64,000 nucleotides of DNA from Pseudomonas baltica (GCF_031880315.1 NZ_CP134771.1:6015001-6079000); one strand, 5' to 3'. Numbered from the stretch's first letter, positions 9,511 to 19,231 are shown. The notes: generated by a model not told the origin, from the sequence alone. Numbers and translations: made by a program.

Positions 9511-10815
9511 TTACCGCGAAACCGACATCGGCTCGGCGACTTTCAACGCAGCCCGCGCCTTGCCCACCGCCTGTGCATCCACCGCCGGCGCCGCATTGCC
9601 CCAGCTGTTACGTACATAGGTCAACACCGCCGCTATATCTCCATCGTTCAACTTCCAGTCGAACGACGGCATGCCGGCTGCCGTGATGTTGCTCTCGGTC
9701 GCTACCGCACGACCGCCCTTGAGCACCGTGCTGATCATGTTCGACGCACTTGGAGAACGGATCCCCGAGTTGTTGGCGAACCCGGTGACCATGCCATCGA
9801 TGCCTTCACCCTGCACGTTGTGGCAGGCCATGCAGTTGGCCTCGTAGATCAGCGCGCCACGCTTCATCAGCGGGTCGCTGGCGGCCACGGCGGTCGGTGC
9901 CTTGGCGCCCGAGCCCGGCAGCGACTTGAGGTAGCCGGCGATGGCCGCGAGGTCGGCATCGTTGAGGTACTGGGTGGAATTCTCCACCGCTTCGCCCATG
10001 GCACCGGCTGCCACTGCTTGGTGATTGCTGCCGGTTTTCAGGTATTGCTGGACCTGCGCGCTGCTCCAGTTACCCAGGCCCTGATGCGGGTTGCCGGTGA
10101 TTTCCGGGGCATAGCCGCCCAGCAGCTCTGCACCTTGCAGGTAGGCCGAGGTGTCACCGCCCAAGGCATTTTTGCCAGTGTGGCAGGCGGCGCAATGGCC
10201 GGCGCCGTCGACCAGGTAGCGGCCGCGGTTCCACTCGGCCGATTGCCCGGCGTCGGGCACGTACTGGGCGTTCTTGAAGAACAGCAGGTTCCACCCCAGC
10301 ATGGCCAGGCGGATGTTGTAGGGGAAGCCCAAGGTGTTGGGCTCGGCGGTTTTTTCCACTGGCTTGACCGAGCGGATGTAGGCCCACAGGTCATGCAGGT
10401 CGTCGTCGCTCATCTTCACGTAGGCGTTGTAGGGCATGGCCGGGTACAGCAGTTGCCCGTCCTTGCGTTTGCCATGGCGCACGGCGCGGAAGAAGTCCCG
10501 CTCGGTCCAGCTGCCGATACCGGTCTTGGTGTCGGGGGTGATGTTGGTCGAGTTGATCACCCCGAACGGCGTCTGCAAGCCATAACCGCCAGCGAATGCC
10601 TGGCCGCCAGGCACGCTGTGGCACGCCGCGCAGTCGCCCTGGACCGCCACGTAAACGCCGCGCTTGACCGCCGCGGCATCGGGCGCCGCGCTGTCGGCGG
10701 CGATGCGCTGGTTATCGGCGACATCGTCGGCGCTGCTGTTGCCGTTGGCGTACAAGGCCACCCCGACGCCCGCGAGCACCACCACTGCCAACCCTGCGAA
10801 TATTTGTCGTTTCAT
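9511..10815 (-). CDS. Triheme cytochrome c subunit of membrane-bound gluconate dehydrogenase-type complex (copy 1)
   Basis: 434-residue exported cytochrome with an N-terminal uncleaved or signal-anchor segment (IFAGLAVVVLAGVGVAL) and three heme c sites: CAACH at 62-66, CAACH at 208-212 and CMACH at 328-332. This is the cytochrome subunit of FAD/cytochrome c sugar-acid dehydrogenases (gluconate 2-dehydrogenase, 2-ketogluconate and alcohol/sorbitol dehydrogenase relatives). It passes electrons from the flavoprotein at 10827 to ubiquinone in the inner membrane. It is last in the leftward order gamma, flavoprotein, cytochrome. Confidence 0.92.
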   Translation of the reverse strand: MKRQIFAGLAVVVLAGVGVALYANGNSSADDVADNQRIAADSAAPDAAAVKRGVYVAVQGDCAACHSVPGGQAFAGGYGLQTPFGVINSTNITPDTKTGIGSWTERDFFRAVRHGKRKDGQLLYPAMPYNAYVKMSDDDLHDLWAYIRSVKPVEKTAEPNTLGFPYNIRLAMLGWNLLFFKNAQYVPDAGQSAEWNRGRYLVDGAGHCAACHTGKNALGGDTSAYLQGAELLGGYAPEITGNPHQGLGNWSSAQVQQYLKTGSNHQAVAAGAMGEAVENSTQYLNDADLAAIAGYLKSLPGSGAKAPTAVAASDPLMKRGALIYEANCMACHNVQGEGIDGMVTGFANNSGIRSPSASNMISTVLKGGRAVATESNITAAGMPSFDWKLNDGDIAAVLTYVRNSWGNAAPAVDAQAVGKARAALKVAEPMSVSR

Positions 10816-10826
10816 CTCGCTGATCC

Positions 10827-12602
10827 TTATGCCTGTACCAGGGGGCCGGGGTTTTTCAGGTATTGCTCCTTGATCGCTTTGGCGGTCCACAGCGCCAGGG
10901 CGCCGATGGTGATCGTCGGGTTGAAGCCGCCGTTGTTAGGAAACGACGAGGCGCCGAGGACAAACACGTTGTGCACGTCCCAGCTCTGCTGGTAGCGGTT
11001 CAGGGCGCTGGTCTTCGGATCGGTGCCCATGACCACGCCACCGATGGTGTGCGACGAGTCGTTGGAGCGGAACGGCGTGTAGTGGTCATCGGCGAAGTTG
11101 TACGACTCCACATGGGTACCGCCCACCGCGTTGGCGATGTTCAGGCACTGCTTGCGCACGAATTCGCCGGAGCGCTTGTCGTTGAGGTTGTAGTCGAAGG
11201 TCATGCGCATCAGCGGGCGACCGAAGTTGTCCTTGTAGGTCGGGTCGAGGTCGAACCAGGCATCTTCGTGGGAATAGCTGGTGCCCTGGCCCTGGACCAT
11301 CGCCCAGTTCTGATAGCTGTGCTGGAAGGATTTTTTCCAGCCCTTGCCCCAGGTCGGCGCGCCTTTGGGCAGTACGCCGGCCATGCCGATCGGCAGGCCG
11401 TTGTTGGACAGCGACTGGATGCCGGCGCCGCCGATGAAGCCCAGGCCGCTGTGGTCGAAGTTGTCGGCGTTGAAGTCGTCGATCTGGATCGCCAGGCAAC
11501 CGGTGTTGATGAACGGGTTAAGGTGCTCCTTCTCGAACCACAGGTAGGCGTAGGAGAGGGTCTGGAAACTGTAGTTGCGGCCGATCACGCCGGTCTTGCT
11601 GCGCGGATCGTACGGCTCACCGATGCCGGACAGCAGCATCAGGCGCACGTTGTCGAGCTGGTAGGCGGCGACGATGACGATGTCCGCTGGCTGCTCGCCG
11701 ACGATGCCGTCCTTGCCGACGAAGCTGACGCCGGTGGCGGTCTTGCCGTCGGCGGCCTTGTTGATGTGCAGCACTTCGGTCTCGGTCATCACTTCGAAGG
11801 TCGGCTGGCGCATCAGGGCCGGCACGACGCAGGCGTTGGGGCTGCTTTTCGACCAGTTGCCGCAACCGAACATCTGGCAGTAGCCGCAATAGGTGCAGGG
11901 GCCCATGTGCACGCCCAGGGCGTTGACGTAGGCGCGCGAAATGGTCCCGGCCGGGACGGGGAAGGGGTGGTAGCCCATCTCGGTGGTCTTTTGCGTGAAG
12001 ATGTCGTTCCAGCGGCTTGGTACCAGCGGCGGCGTCGGGAAGTCGCGGCTGCGCGAGCCTTCGAAGGGGTTGCCGCCGGGGATGACCTTGCCGTTGATCA
12101 CGCCCGCCTGGCCGCTGGTGCCGGCGATGCGCTCGAAGCGATCGTAGAACGGCTCGAGTTCGTCATAGGTGATGCCCCAATCCTGCACCAGCAGGCCGGG
12201 CACCAGTTGCTGCTTGCCGTAACGCTCGACGGTCTTGCTGTAGGGCTGGAAGTCGAACGGGTTGAAGCGCCACGAGGCCGCCGCCCAGTGGGTGCCGGCA
12301 CCGCCGACGTTGTAGCCGAGGGTCAGGTTGCTCCACTCGCGCACCGGCAGGGCTTCCTGCGAAGCGTTGTTGCGAAAGGTGTAGGTTTCCAGCTTGGGCG
12401 GCTGGAGGATTTCCTTGCGGGTCGACCAGCGCAGTTCGTCGGTGTCGATGGCCGGCGGGAAATCAGTGGCGGTGTCGCGCCAGGCGCCGCGTTCGATGGC
12501 CACGACCTTGAGGCCGGAGCGAGCCAGTTCTTCAGCGATGACGGAGCCGGACCAGCCGAGCCCGATCACTACTACGTCTGCTTTGGGTCTTGCGTTTGCC
12601 AT
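10827..12602 (-). CDS. GMC-family FAD dehydrogenase, gluconate 2-dehydrogenase-type flavoprotein (copy 1)
   Basis: 591-residue flavoprotein with the dinucleotide-binding GLGWSGSVIAEELARSGL at the N-terminus, the Cys-rich GPCTYCGYCQMFGCG segment (about 230-245) found in gluconate dehydrogenase large subunits, and a C-terminal SSHTIGG...GASSFPNNGGFNPT active-site region. It oxidises sugar acids in the periplasm, probably co-exported by the Tat signal of the gamma subunit. It is 12 bp upstream of the cytochrome gene. Substrate (gluconate or 2-ketogluconate) cannot be decided from sequence alone. Confidence 0.92.
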   Translation of the reverse strand: MANARPKADVVVIGLGWSGSVIAEELARSGLKVVAIERGAWRDTATDFPPAIDTDELRWSTRKEILQPPKLETYTFRNNASQEALPVREWSNLTLGYNVGGAGTHWAAASWRFNPFDFQPYSKTVERYGKQQLVPGLLVQDWGITYDELEPFYDRFERIAGTSGQAGVINGKVIPGGNPFEGSRSRDFPTPPLVPSRWNDIFTQKTTEMGYHPFPVPAGTISRAYVNALGVHMGPCTYCGYCQMFGCGNWSKSSPNACVVPALMRQPTFEVMTETEVLHINKAADGKTATGVSFVGKDGIVGEQPADIVIVAAYQLDNVRLMLLSGIGEPYDPRSKTGVIGRNYSFQTLSYAYLWFEKEHLNPFINTGCLAIQIDDFNADNFDHSGLGFIGGAGIQSLSNNGLPIGMAGVLPKGAPTWGKGWKKSFQHSYQNWAMVQGQGTSYSHEDAWFDLDPTYKDNFGRPLMRMTFDYNLNDKRSGEFVRKQCLNIANAVGGTHVESYNFADDHYTPFRSNDSSHTIGGVVMGTDPKTSALNRYQQSWDVHNVFVLGASSFPNNGGFNPTITIGALALWTAKAIKEQYLKNPGPLVQA

Positions 12603-12720
12603 GGGTCAATCCTTGATTGCGCGCAGCCGGGCACGATGGTCGAGTACGTACCGAGTGGCGAAAAATGGGTCCGGCCGGTAGGGGCGGCCGCCAGGTGTGG
12701 CTGTCAACAGCGGTGCCGCA

Positions 12721-13437
12721 TCAGCTCGCGTTGTCGAGCAGGCTGATCGGCTCGATGTTCAGCGCCATGCCTTTTTTGTGGACGTAGGGACGGTAGTCGT
12801 AGCGCGCGCCGGGGAAGCCGATCAGCTTCCAGCCGACCATGTCCTTGTTGCCGCCGTACATCGGGTCGGCCAGGTAGCCTTCGCGCACGTTTTGCAGCAG
12901 CAGGGCGAAAAAATCCGCGGCGGGCGTGCTCGGGAAGCTCAGCTTGCCGTCTTCCAGGGCGTGCAGCAGGGTGTCCTGAGTGTCGCCGTCCAGCGCGCTG
13001 AACAGCTTGCCGTGCTGGCTCTGGCAATATGCGGCCAGGTCCTTGAGACCGGCGCGATAGCGTTCGGCAGGGGTCTGCTTGAACTGCGGGCCTTGCTGCG
13101 GGGTGCCTGGCTTGTAGGGGCCGAGGCTGTAAGTGCTGGCGGCCTTGCCGAAGTCGCCGGCCAGCTCGCGGTCGATGAAGTCGACGCAACCTGCCTGGCT
13201 GGCGCTCATGCCAAGTTCGTCTTCGGGGATCAAGCGGTCGAAGATGGCCGCTACTTCCTTGGCTTCGGCAGCGCTCAGGTAGACCAGTTCACCTTTGCGC
13301 GGTGGCTTGGGCAAAGCGTCGGCGTCGGTGCCGATGGGCATCTGCGTGCGGGAACTGATGACACTCGCTCCTGCGGTACTGGCCACGCCCAGTGCAGTCA
13401 ATTGCACGAGCGAGATCAAGGCGTCTCGTCTATTCAT
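12721..13437 (-). CDS. Gluconate 2-dehydrogenase subunit 3 family protein (gamma, Tat signal; copy 1)
   Basis: 238-residue small subunit. The N-terminus MNRRDALISLVQLTALGVASTAG is a twin-arginine signal, which in this family exports the folded flavoprotein partner. The body carries PEDELGMSASQAGCVDFIDRELAG and the C-terminal ADPMYGGNKDMVGWKLIGFPGARYDYRPY signature. First gene of triplet 1; 118 bp separate it from the flavoprotein gene. Confidence 0.92.
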   Translation of the reverse strand: MNRRDALISLVQLTALGVASTAGASVISSRTQMPIGTDADALPKPPRKGELVYLSAAEAKEVAAIFDRLIPEDELGMSASQAGCVDFIDRELAGDFGKAASTYSLGPYKPGTPQQGPQFKQTPAERYRAGLKDLAAYCQSQHGKLFSALDGDTQDTLLHALEDGKLSFPSTPAADFFALLLQNVREGYLADPMYGGNKDMVGWKLIGFPGARYDYRPYVHKKGMALNIEPISLLDNAS

Positions 13438-13609
13438 TTAGATATTCCTCAGGTATCACGGTGCGGTGCTTTCTCTGGATATTTCTATAGCAGGCTATTT
13501 AGTGCTCTATGAATTACTAGGTTGCTATGTATCCCGGCGTGGATCGAGTTGTGCGGGCGAGCTTTGCTCCTGCAGGTGTCTACCGATCTGGCGTTGTACC
13601 GCTGTGGGT

Positions 13610-13644
13610 GCAAGGCTTGCCCTGAAGAGGCCGGCAAGCCTTGC
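13610..13644. terminator. Strong stem-loop after oprB-type porin gene
   Basis: A perfect 12-bp inverted repeat (GCAAGGCTTGCC and GGCAAGCCTTGC, 11-base loop) lies 9 bp beyond the porin stop. It has no T-run, and the core resembles the local REP family, so it may be a REP hairpin acting as a terminator or mRNA 3' stabiliser. Confidence 0.5.
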
Positions 13645-13653
13645 GACAATCGC

Positions 13654-15009
13654 TTAGAACTGCGATTGCACTTGCAGGCCCAGCACCAGCGCGTTATCGA
13701 CTTGACGCACGCCATCCGGGTTCTTGATGTACTGGATGTTCGGCATCACGTTCAGCCACTTGGTCGCCTGGATGCCGTAGTTCAGCTCGGCCTGGTACAT
13801 CGTGTGCTGCTCGGGTACGTAGCCGGCGTCGTCGTAGCTCAGGCCGCTCTGGTCGTTGGCAGTCTTGGCGTTACGCAGAAACTGCGAGCTGGCGTGCACG
13901 CGGGCGATACCGAAACCGAGGGTGTCGGTCGGGCGGGCATCGAACGGGCCTTTGTAGACCAGGCTGGCTTTCTGATAGCTGTCGACCGGCGTGGTGGCCT
14001 TGTCCTGAAAGGTGGTGCTGACGGTCAGCACCAGCCCGCGCGAGGTATCGCCACCGACCGAAGTCAGCTGCTGCTTGCCCACCAGCCAGAAACCGTGGCG
14101 GCTCGAATCGCTGCGGTAGTCTTCGCCGGTAATCGCCGCCGGACGGTTGTTCGAGTCCTTGTAGACGTCGGTGCCGTTGGCGGTGCTGTGGTAGTAGCCG
14201 ACACGGTACTCGCCCGGCAGATTGTTGACCTTCGGCATCCACACCAGCTCGACCGGCACCAGGGTGCCCTTGGTGCCCGAGCCGTTGAGCTTGAAGCCGT
14301 TGTCGTTGTCCAGGTCGGATGGGTTGATGTTGAACGCGGCGATCTGCAAGTACACATCAGGCGTCACGCGATAGCGCAGGCGCGCGGCCCACTGGCTGAT
14401 CGGGCCGTTATAGATGCTGTTGACGTAGTTGCCCGGCTGCGAACCGCAGAACGCCAGACCCTGGAACAGGCAGTCTTCGATGGCGAAATCATCGCTGACC
14501 GCGAAGCGACCGACCTTGAGGTTGACGACGTCGTCTTCGGTGCCCTTGCTCACCCACAATTCGCTCAAGCGCGTGACCGCGCCGCGTCCCTGGATTTCCT
14601 GGGTCGAGCCCATGCCAGTGGCGCGTGGATCGCTGATCTTGTCGCTGATGTTGTGACCGTTACGATTGGTGATGGAGATGCTGGCGTTGGCATTGCTCCA
14701 GCCCAGCAGCTTGTTGAGGTCGAGGTCGGCACCGATGTTGAATTGGTCGGCGTAGCGGGTCACGCGGTCGTGGCTATAGCCACCGTGCACGTTGGAGGCC
14801 GACTCGCCGGTGTAGCCCAGCTTGATGTCGACGCCCTTGTTCAGCAGGTCGGTGCGCAGACCGCCCCAGTCGCCGGTCATCCACGGCGAGTCGACGGCAA
14901 AGGCATCAGCCGCCTGGGCACTGACGCAGAAACTGGAAGCGGCGCATAACGACAAAAACAACGCCATGGCAGAACGTGGGTGCACCAGGGGCAGCAATTG
15001 ACGAGGCAT
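13654..15009 (-). CDS. OprB-family carbohydrate porin
   Basis: 451-residue outer-membrane barrel protein. The signal peptide ends ...SSFCVSAQAAD. The mature protein starts with the OprB mark DSPWMTGDWGGLRTDLLNKGVDIKLGYTGE and continues with alternating beta-strand segments, ending in a terminal Phe (LGLQVQSQF) as expected for the BAM signal. It admits glucose or sugar acids to the periplasm. Sitting between two periplasmic dehydrogenase triplets in the same orientation, it probably supplies their substrate. Confidence 0.92.
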   Translation of the reverse strand: MPRQLLPLVHPRSAMALFLSLCAASSFCVSAQAADAFAVDSPWMTGDWGGLRTDLLNKGVDIKLGYTGESASNVHGGYSHDRVTRYADQFNIGADLDLNKLLGWSNANASISITNRNGHNISDKISDPRATGMGSTQEIQGRGAVTRLSELWVSKGTEDDVVNLKVGRFAVSDDFAIEDCLFQGLAFCGSQPGNYVNSIYNGPISQWAARLRYRVTPDVYLQIAAFNINPSDLDNDNGFKLNGSGTKGTLVPVELVWMPKVNNLPGEYRVGYYHSTANGTDVYKDSNNRPAAITGEDYRSDSSRHGFWLVGKQQLTSVGGDTSRGLVLTVSTTFQDKATTPVDSYQKASLVYKGPFDARPTDTLGFGIARVHASSQFLRNAKTANDQSGLSYDDAGYVPEQHTMYQAELNYGIQATKWLNVMPNIQYIKNPDGVRQVDNALVLGLQVQSQF

Positions 15010-15037
15010 AGTGATTCATCCCTTTTTGTGTTAGATC

Positions 15038-15064
15038 CACGGGCGGCAGGTGGCTGCCGCCGTG
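15038..15064. terminator. GC-rich hairpin between cytochrome and porin genes
   Basis: CACGGGCGGCAG-GTG-GCTGCCGCCGTG folds into a stem with one bulged G, next to a T8 run on the plus-strand side. It lies between copy 2 of the dehydrogenase and the porin gene, both leftward. The T-run is on the wrong side for stopping leftward transcription, so a processing or attenuation role is as likely as termination. Confidence 0.4.
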
Positions 15065-15113
15065 TCATTTTTTTTGTAATGCAGGTATTGCAACGCGCGC
15101 GTTACTGCAAGCT

Positions 15114-16469
15114 TTACTGCGCAGCGCTTGTGGCGCTCAACTGCCCGGGTAGCTTGAGGTCCTTGCGTACCTTGGCGACGTCGTCTGCGGTCACTGCCGG
15201 CGCGGCGTTACCCCAGGTGTTGCGGATATAGGTCAGGGTCGAGGCGACTTGCTGGTCGGACAGCTTCCAGGCAAAGCTCGGCATCGCGCCGCTGGTTGGA
15301 TTGTCCAGGGTGACCGCACCCCGACCGCCTTGCAGCACGGTGGTGATCAGGCTCGCGGCACTGGCCGATTGCAGGGACGGATTGTTGTTCAAGCCGGCCG
15401 CCAATTGGTTGATGCCCTTGCCGTCGCTGTTGTGGCACGCCGAGCAGTTGGCCGAGTAGACGTTCGCCCCTTGCTTCATGGCACTTTCGGTTGCCGTCAA
15501 AGGTGCTGGCTTGGTCGCCGAGGAGCCGGGCAGGGTCTGCAGATACGCGGCGATGGCCTGCAGGTCCTGATCGGTCATGTGCTGGGTGGAGTTGGTCACC
15601 GCTTCAGCCATCGGCCCGGAAGCGACGGCAATGTCGTTGCTGCCAGTCTTCAGGTACTGGACGATCTGCGCCGGTGTCCAGGCACCGATGCCCACATAAC
15701 GGTTGCTGGTGATTTCCGGTGCATGCCAGCCGGCCAGGTCGCCGCCTTGCAGGAAGGCGCCGCTCTTGTCGCCACCCAGAAAGTTCTTCGCGGTATGGCA
15801 CGCCGCGCAGTGGCCAAGGCCCTGCACCAGGTAGGCACCACGGTTGATCTGCTCGTTGGCGCCGGCCACCGGCACGAAGGGGCTCTTGTCGAAGAACAGC
15901 AGGTTCCAGCCCATCATCATCAGGCGGATGTTGAACGGGAAGGGCAGCTGGTTGGAAACCACCTTGTTGTCGACGGCAGGCACGGTCTGCATATAGGCCC
16001 AGAGGTCATGCATGTCAGCGTCACTGACTTTCACGTAGGCGTTGTACGGCATGGCCGGGTAGAGGTTTTCGCCGTCCTTGCCCTTGCCTTCACGCACGGC
16101 GCGAGTGAATTGCTCTTCGGTCCAGGCACCGATACCGGTGGTCTTGTCCGAGGTGATGTTGCTGGCCAGCAGTTGGCCGAACGGTGTTTCCAGGGCGTAA
16201 CCACCGGCGAACGGTTTGCCTTGGTGCGGATCGGTGTGGCATGCGGCGCAGTCGCCCGCGATCGCGACGTAGCGACCACGGATCACCGCCGGGTCTTCCT
16301 TGGCGCTGTTGGGCTGGGCCTTGATGCCCTGAGCGTCGCCGCTCTGCTGGCCAGGCTGGACGATACCGTCGGCGGCATCGGCCATGCCCAGCGCGCCGTA
16401 CAGGCCCAGCGCGCTGCCCATGGACAGCACGGCGACGGCGGCGAGGGTCATGCGAAAACGGGGCTTCAT
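15114..16469 (-). CDS. Triheme cytochrome c subunit of membrane-bound sugar-acid dehydrogenase (copy 2)
   Basis: 451-residue paralog of the 9511-10815 product. The first heme site is CAACH at 74-78, with further CAACH and CSACH sites in the second and third domains. Start ATG at 16469 overlaps the flavoprotein stop (ATGA), so the pair is coupled, unlike copy 1 with its 12-bp gap. It has a longer N-terminal linker (Gln/Ala/Asp rich, about 35-60) than copy 1. Role: electron transfer from flavoprotein to quinone. Confidence 0.92.
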   Translation of the reverse strand: MKPRFRMTLAAVAVLSMGSALGLYGALGMADAADGIVQPGQQSGDAQGIKAQPNSAKEDPAVIRGRYVAIAGDCAACHTDPHQGKPFAGGYALETPFGQLLASNITSDKTTGIGAWTEEQFTRAVREGKGKDGENLYPAMPYNAYVKVSDADMHDLWAYMQTVPAVDNKVVSNQLPFPFNIRLMMMGWNLLFFDKSPFVPVAGANEQINRGAYLVQGLGHCAACHTAKNFLGGDKSGAFLQGGDLAGWHAPEITSNRYVGIGAWTPAQIVQYLKTGSNDIAVASGPMAEAVTNSTQHMTDQDLQAIAAYLQTLPGSSATKPAPLTATESAMKQGANVYSANCSACHNSDGKGINQLAAGLNNNPSLQSASAASLITTVLQGGRGAVTLDNPTSGAMPSFAWKLSDQQVASTLTYIRNTWGNAAPAVTADDVAKVRKDLKLPGQLSATSAAQ

Positions 16470-18244
16470 GCTGGCATCTCCACCAGAGGGCCGCGTTTGG
16501 CCAGGTACTGATCGATAATGGCCTTGGCCGTCCACAGGCTCAGGGCGCCGATGGTGGAGGTCGGGTTGTAGCCGGCGTTGTTGGGGAACGACGAAGCGCC
16601 GAGCACGAACACGTTGTGCACGTCCCAGCTTTGCTGGAAGCGGTTGAGCACGCTGGTGTTCGGATCGGTGCCCATGACCGCGCCACCGATGGTGTGGTCA
16701 CTGGCTGGCAGGTACGGGCCGTAGTTGATGGCCGCCGAGTCGAAGCCATTGACGATCTTGGCGCCCATGGCCTTGCCGATTTCGACGGCTTTGTCTTCGG
16801 TAAATTTCGCCATGCGGCGATCGTTTTCGTTGTAGTCGAAGGTCACGCGGATCAGTGGATCGCCGTGGGCGTCCTTGTACTCCGGGTCCAGGTCCAGGTA
16901 GCACTCGTCGTGGGAGAAGCTGGTGCCCTGATTGAAGATGAAGGTGCCGTTCTGAAAGGCGTGCTTGTAGGCCTTTTTCCACTCGCTGCCCCAGCGCGGG
17001 GTGCCTGGCGGTACCGCGTCGGCGTTGCCGATCGGGCGTGCGCCACGGGCGACCACGAGGATCCCGGCGCCGCCGATGAAGCCCTTGCCGGTGTGGTCGA
17101 AGTTGTCACCGTTGTAGTCGTCAACCTGCACCGAGAGGGCGCCGGCACCGATGTACTGGTTGAGCTGCTCGTCTTCGAAAAACAGGTTGGCGCCCGACAC
17201 GGTCTGGAAGCTGTAAGCACGACCGACCACGCCGCTGCGGGTTTCGGGGTTGTACGGTTTGCCAATCTTGGAGAGCAACAGCAGACGCACGTTCTGCATC
17301 TGGAAGGCCGAGAAGATGACGATGTCGGCCGGCTGTTCCCATTCTTTCTGGTTGCGGTCCAGGTAGGTCACGCCGGTGGCAGTCTTGCCGTCTTCGGCGA
17401 GATTGGCGCGCAGTACAGCGGACTCGGTCAGCACGGTGAAGTTGCTGCGCTGCATCAGCGCCGGGATCACGCAGGCATTGGGGCTCGACTTGGAGAAGTT
17501 GCCGCAGCCGTAGTACAGGCAGTAACCGCAGTAAGTGCACGGGCCCATGCGCACGCCCAACGGGTTGGTATAGGCCTGGGAGGCCTGGCCGGCTGGAACC
17601 ATGAAGGGGTGCAGGCCAAGCTTGTTGGAGCCTTCTGTGAACAGATCGGTCAGGCGCGTGGTGGCCAGTGGCGGCAGCGGGAACTCGCTCTTGCGGTCGC
17701 CTTCGAAGATGTTGCCGCCTTCGATCTGCTTGCCGTTGAGCACGCCGGCCTTGCCGGATACACCGGCGATTTTCTCGAAGCGATCATAGAAGGGTTCGAG
17801 GTCGTCATAAGTGACGCCCCAGTCCTGCACGATCAGGCCTTCGGTCAGTTGCTTTTTGCCGTAGCGCTTGAGGGTGTAGCTGTAGGGCTCGAAGTCGAAT
17901 GGCAAAAAGCGCCAGGCCATGCCGGCCCAGTGAGTGCCCGAGCCGCCGACGTTGTAACCGAGCTCGTTGAGGCTCCAGTCGCGGGTGGGCAGGGCGGTTT
18001 GCGAACGGTTGTTGCGAAAGGTGGTGGTTTCGATGGCGGGCGGCAGCAGCATGCTGCGGCGCGTGTCCCAGCGCAATTCGTCGGTGTCGACCGACGGCGG
18101 GAAATCGGTGGAGGTTTCGAACCACGGGCCGCGTTCTATCGCTACCACGTTGAGTCCGGCACGGGTCAGTTCTTCTGCGATCAAAGAACCACACCAGCCG
18201 AGGCCGACGATTACCGCGTCAGCTTTTGGGCGTACATTCGCCAT
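16466..18244 (-). CDS. GMC-family FAD dehydrogenase, gluconate/ketogluconate dehydrogenase-type (copy 2)
   Basis: 592-residue flavoprotein with GLGWCGSLIAEELTRAGL at the N-terminus, the Cys-rich GPCTYCGYCLYYGCG segment and the C-terminal ASDHTIGG...GASSFPNNAGYNPTSTIG block. It is clearly homologous to the 10827-12602 product over its whole length but divergent, which implies an old duplication and a different sugar-acid substrate. The start MANVRPK at 18244 is preferred over a Met two codons upstream because it aligns with MANARPK of copy 1. Confidence 0.92.
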   Translation of the reverse strand: MANVRPKADAVIVGLGWCGSLIAEELTRAGLNVVAIERGPWFETSTDFPPSVDTDELRWDTRRSMLLPPAIETTTFRNNRSQTALPTRDWSLNELGYNVGGSGTHWAGMAWRFLPFDFEPYSYTLKRYGKKQLTEGLIVQDWGVTYDDLEPFYDRFEKIAGVSGKAGVLNGKQIEGGNIFEGDRKSEFPLPPLATTRLTDLFTEGSNKLGLHPFMVPAGQASQAYTNPLGVRMGPCTYCGYCLYYGCGNFSKSSPNACVIPALMQRSNFTVLTESAVLRANLAEDGKTATGVTYLDRNQKEWEQPADIVIFSAFQMQNVRLLLLSKIGKPYNPETRSGVVGRAYSFQTVSGANLFFEDEQLNQYIGAGALSVQVDDYNGDNFDHTGKGFIGGAGILVVARGARPIGNADAVPPGTPRWGSEWKKAYKHAFQNGTFIFNQGTSFSHDECYLDLDPEYKDAHGDPLIRVTFDYNENDRRMAKFTEDKAVEIGKAMGAKIVNGFDSAAINYGPYLPASDHTIGGAVMGTDPNTSVLNRFQQSWDVHNVFVLGASSFPNNAGYNPTSTIGALSLWTAKAIIDQYLAKRGPLVEMPA

Positions 18245-18370
18245 GAACAATACCTCATCAATACTTCGTCAATCACAGGCAAGACGGCAGGTGTCGGGGA
18301 GACCGCACTGCTCACATAATTTTTCCGCGCTACGCCTGTCACACAGGGGGCGGCGCGCCTCCGAGGTCGG

Positions 18371-19090
18371 TCAGAGGGTGTTGTCGATCAAGCTGGTAGG
18401 GATGATCTGCAGCTTCTGGCCTTTCTTGCCGATCAGGTCGCGGAAGTCGTAGCGCGCGCCTGGGAAACCGAGCATTTTCCAGCTGGCCATGTCCTTGTTG
18501 CCGCCGTAGATCGGGTCGGCCAGAAAGCCTTCACGGACATTGGCGAGGATCTGTTCGAACAGCTCTTTGGTCTCGACGTCGTCGCCCAGCGCCAGGGTGC
18601 CGTTCTCCATGCTGCGCAGCAGATCGTCCTGCTGGGTGCCGTCCAGTTGCACGAAGGTTTTCTTGAAGGCTTGCTGACAATGGCTGTCGATCGCGGCCAG
18701 GCCTTTGCGCCAGCGCTCGGCCGGGGTGTAGGGCGATTGGGTGCCTTGCTCGGGGGTGCCTTTGACGAATTTGCCGAGGCGGTACAACGTGGCGCCGCGG
18801 CCATAGTCACCGGCCAGTTGGCGGTCGATGAAGGTGGCGCAGCCTGCTTCCTTGCCGCTGATACTGAGGTCATCGGCCGGGATCAGACGTTCGGCCAAGG
18901 CGCCGGCGGTCTCGAACTCGGCTTGGGTGAAATACGCCAGGCCACCCTGACGGGGGGCGGCCAGCGCCGGAACGTTGGCTTTGCCAGGTTCCCAGGGCTG
19001 GCCACCGGTGACCACTTCGGCGCGCGCAGCCGGTAGGGTGGACGCGGCGGCCAGTGCCAACGCCGATGAAAGAAAATCTCTGCGCTGCAT
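18371..19090 (-). CDS. Gluconate 2-dehydrogenase subunit 3 family protein (gamma, Tat signal; copy 2)
   Basis: 239-residue small subunit starting MQRRDFLSSALALAAASTLPAARA, a clear twin-arginine signal with RRDFL core. The body matches copy 1 (PADDLSISGKEAGCATFIDRQLAGDYG; ADPIYGGNKDMASWKMLGFPGARYDFRDL). First gene of triplet 2; it exports and stabilises the flavoprotein encoded 126 bp downstream. Confidence 0.92.
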   Translation of the reverse strand: MQRRDFLSSALALAAASTLPAARAEVVTGGQPWEPGKANVPALAAPRQGGLAYFTQAEFETAGALAERLIPADDLSISGKEAGCATFIDRQLAGDYGRGATLYRLGKFVKGTPEQGTQSPYTPAERWRKGLAAIDSHCQQAFKKTFVQLDGTQQDDLLRSMENGTLALGDDVETKELFEQILANVREGFLADPIYGGNKDMASWKMLGFPGARYDFRDLIGKKGQKLQIIPTSLIDNTL

Positions 19091-19231
19091 GATGAATCCT
19101 GTTTGGGGGGAGGAAGTAGCGATCGACGCGCAGGCCAGAGCCCTCGCGACCGACCAGTCACGGCGGGCGATGATAAGGCGCGACATATCACCGCGCCATT
19201 AACCAATTGACGTGTTCCCCTCAAGAAACTT

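Noticed and set aside
10863..12746. Long open frame antisense to the gluconate dehydrogenase flavoprotein gene
   Set aside because: It mirrors the GC-rich third positions of the real gene, has low-complexity Val/Gly/Ala/Arg/His composition and no family match. Similar antisense frames at 1218-2696, 16616-18319, 26333-28174, 39117-40412, 44130-45530 and 59304-60437 were dismissed for the same reason.
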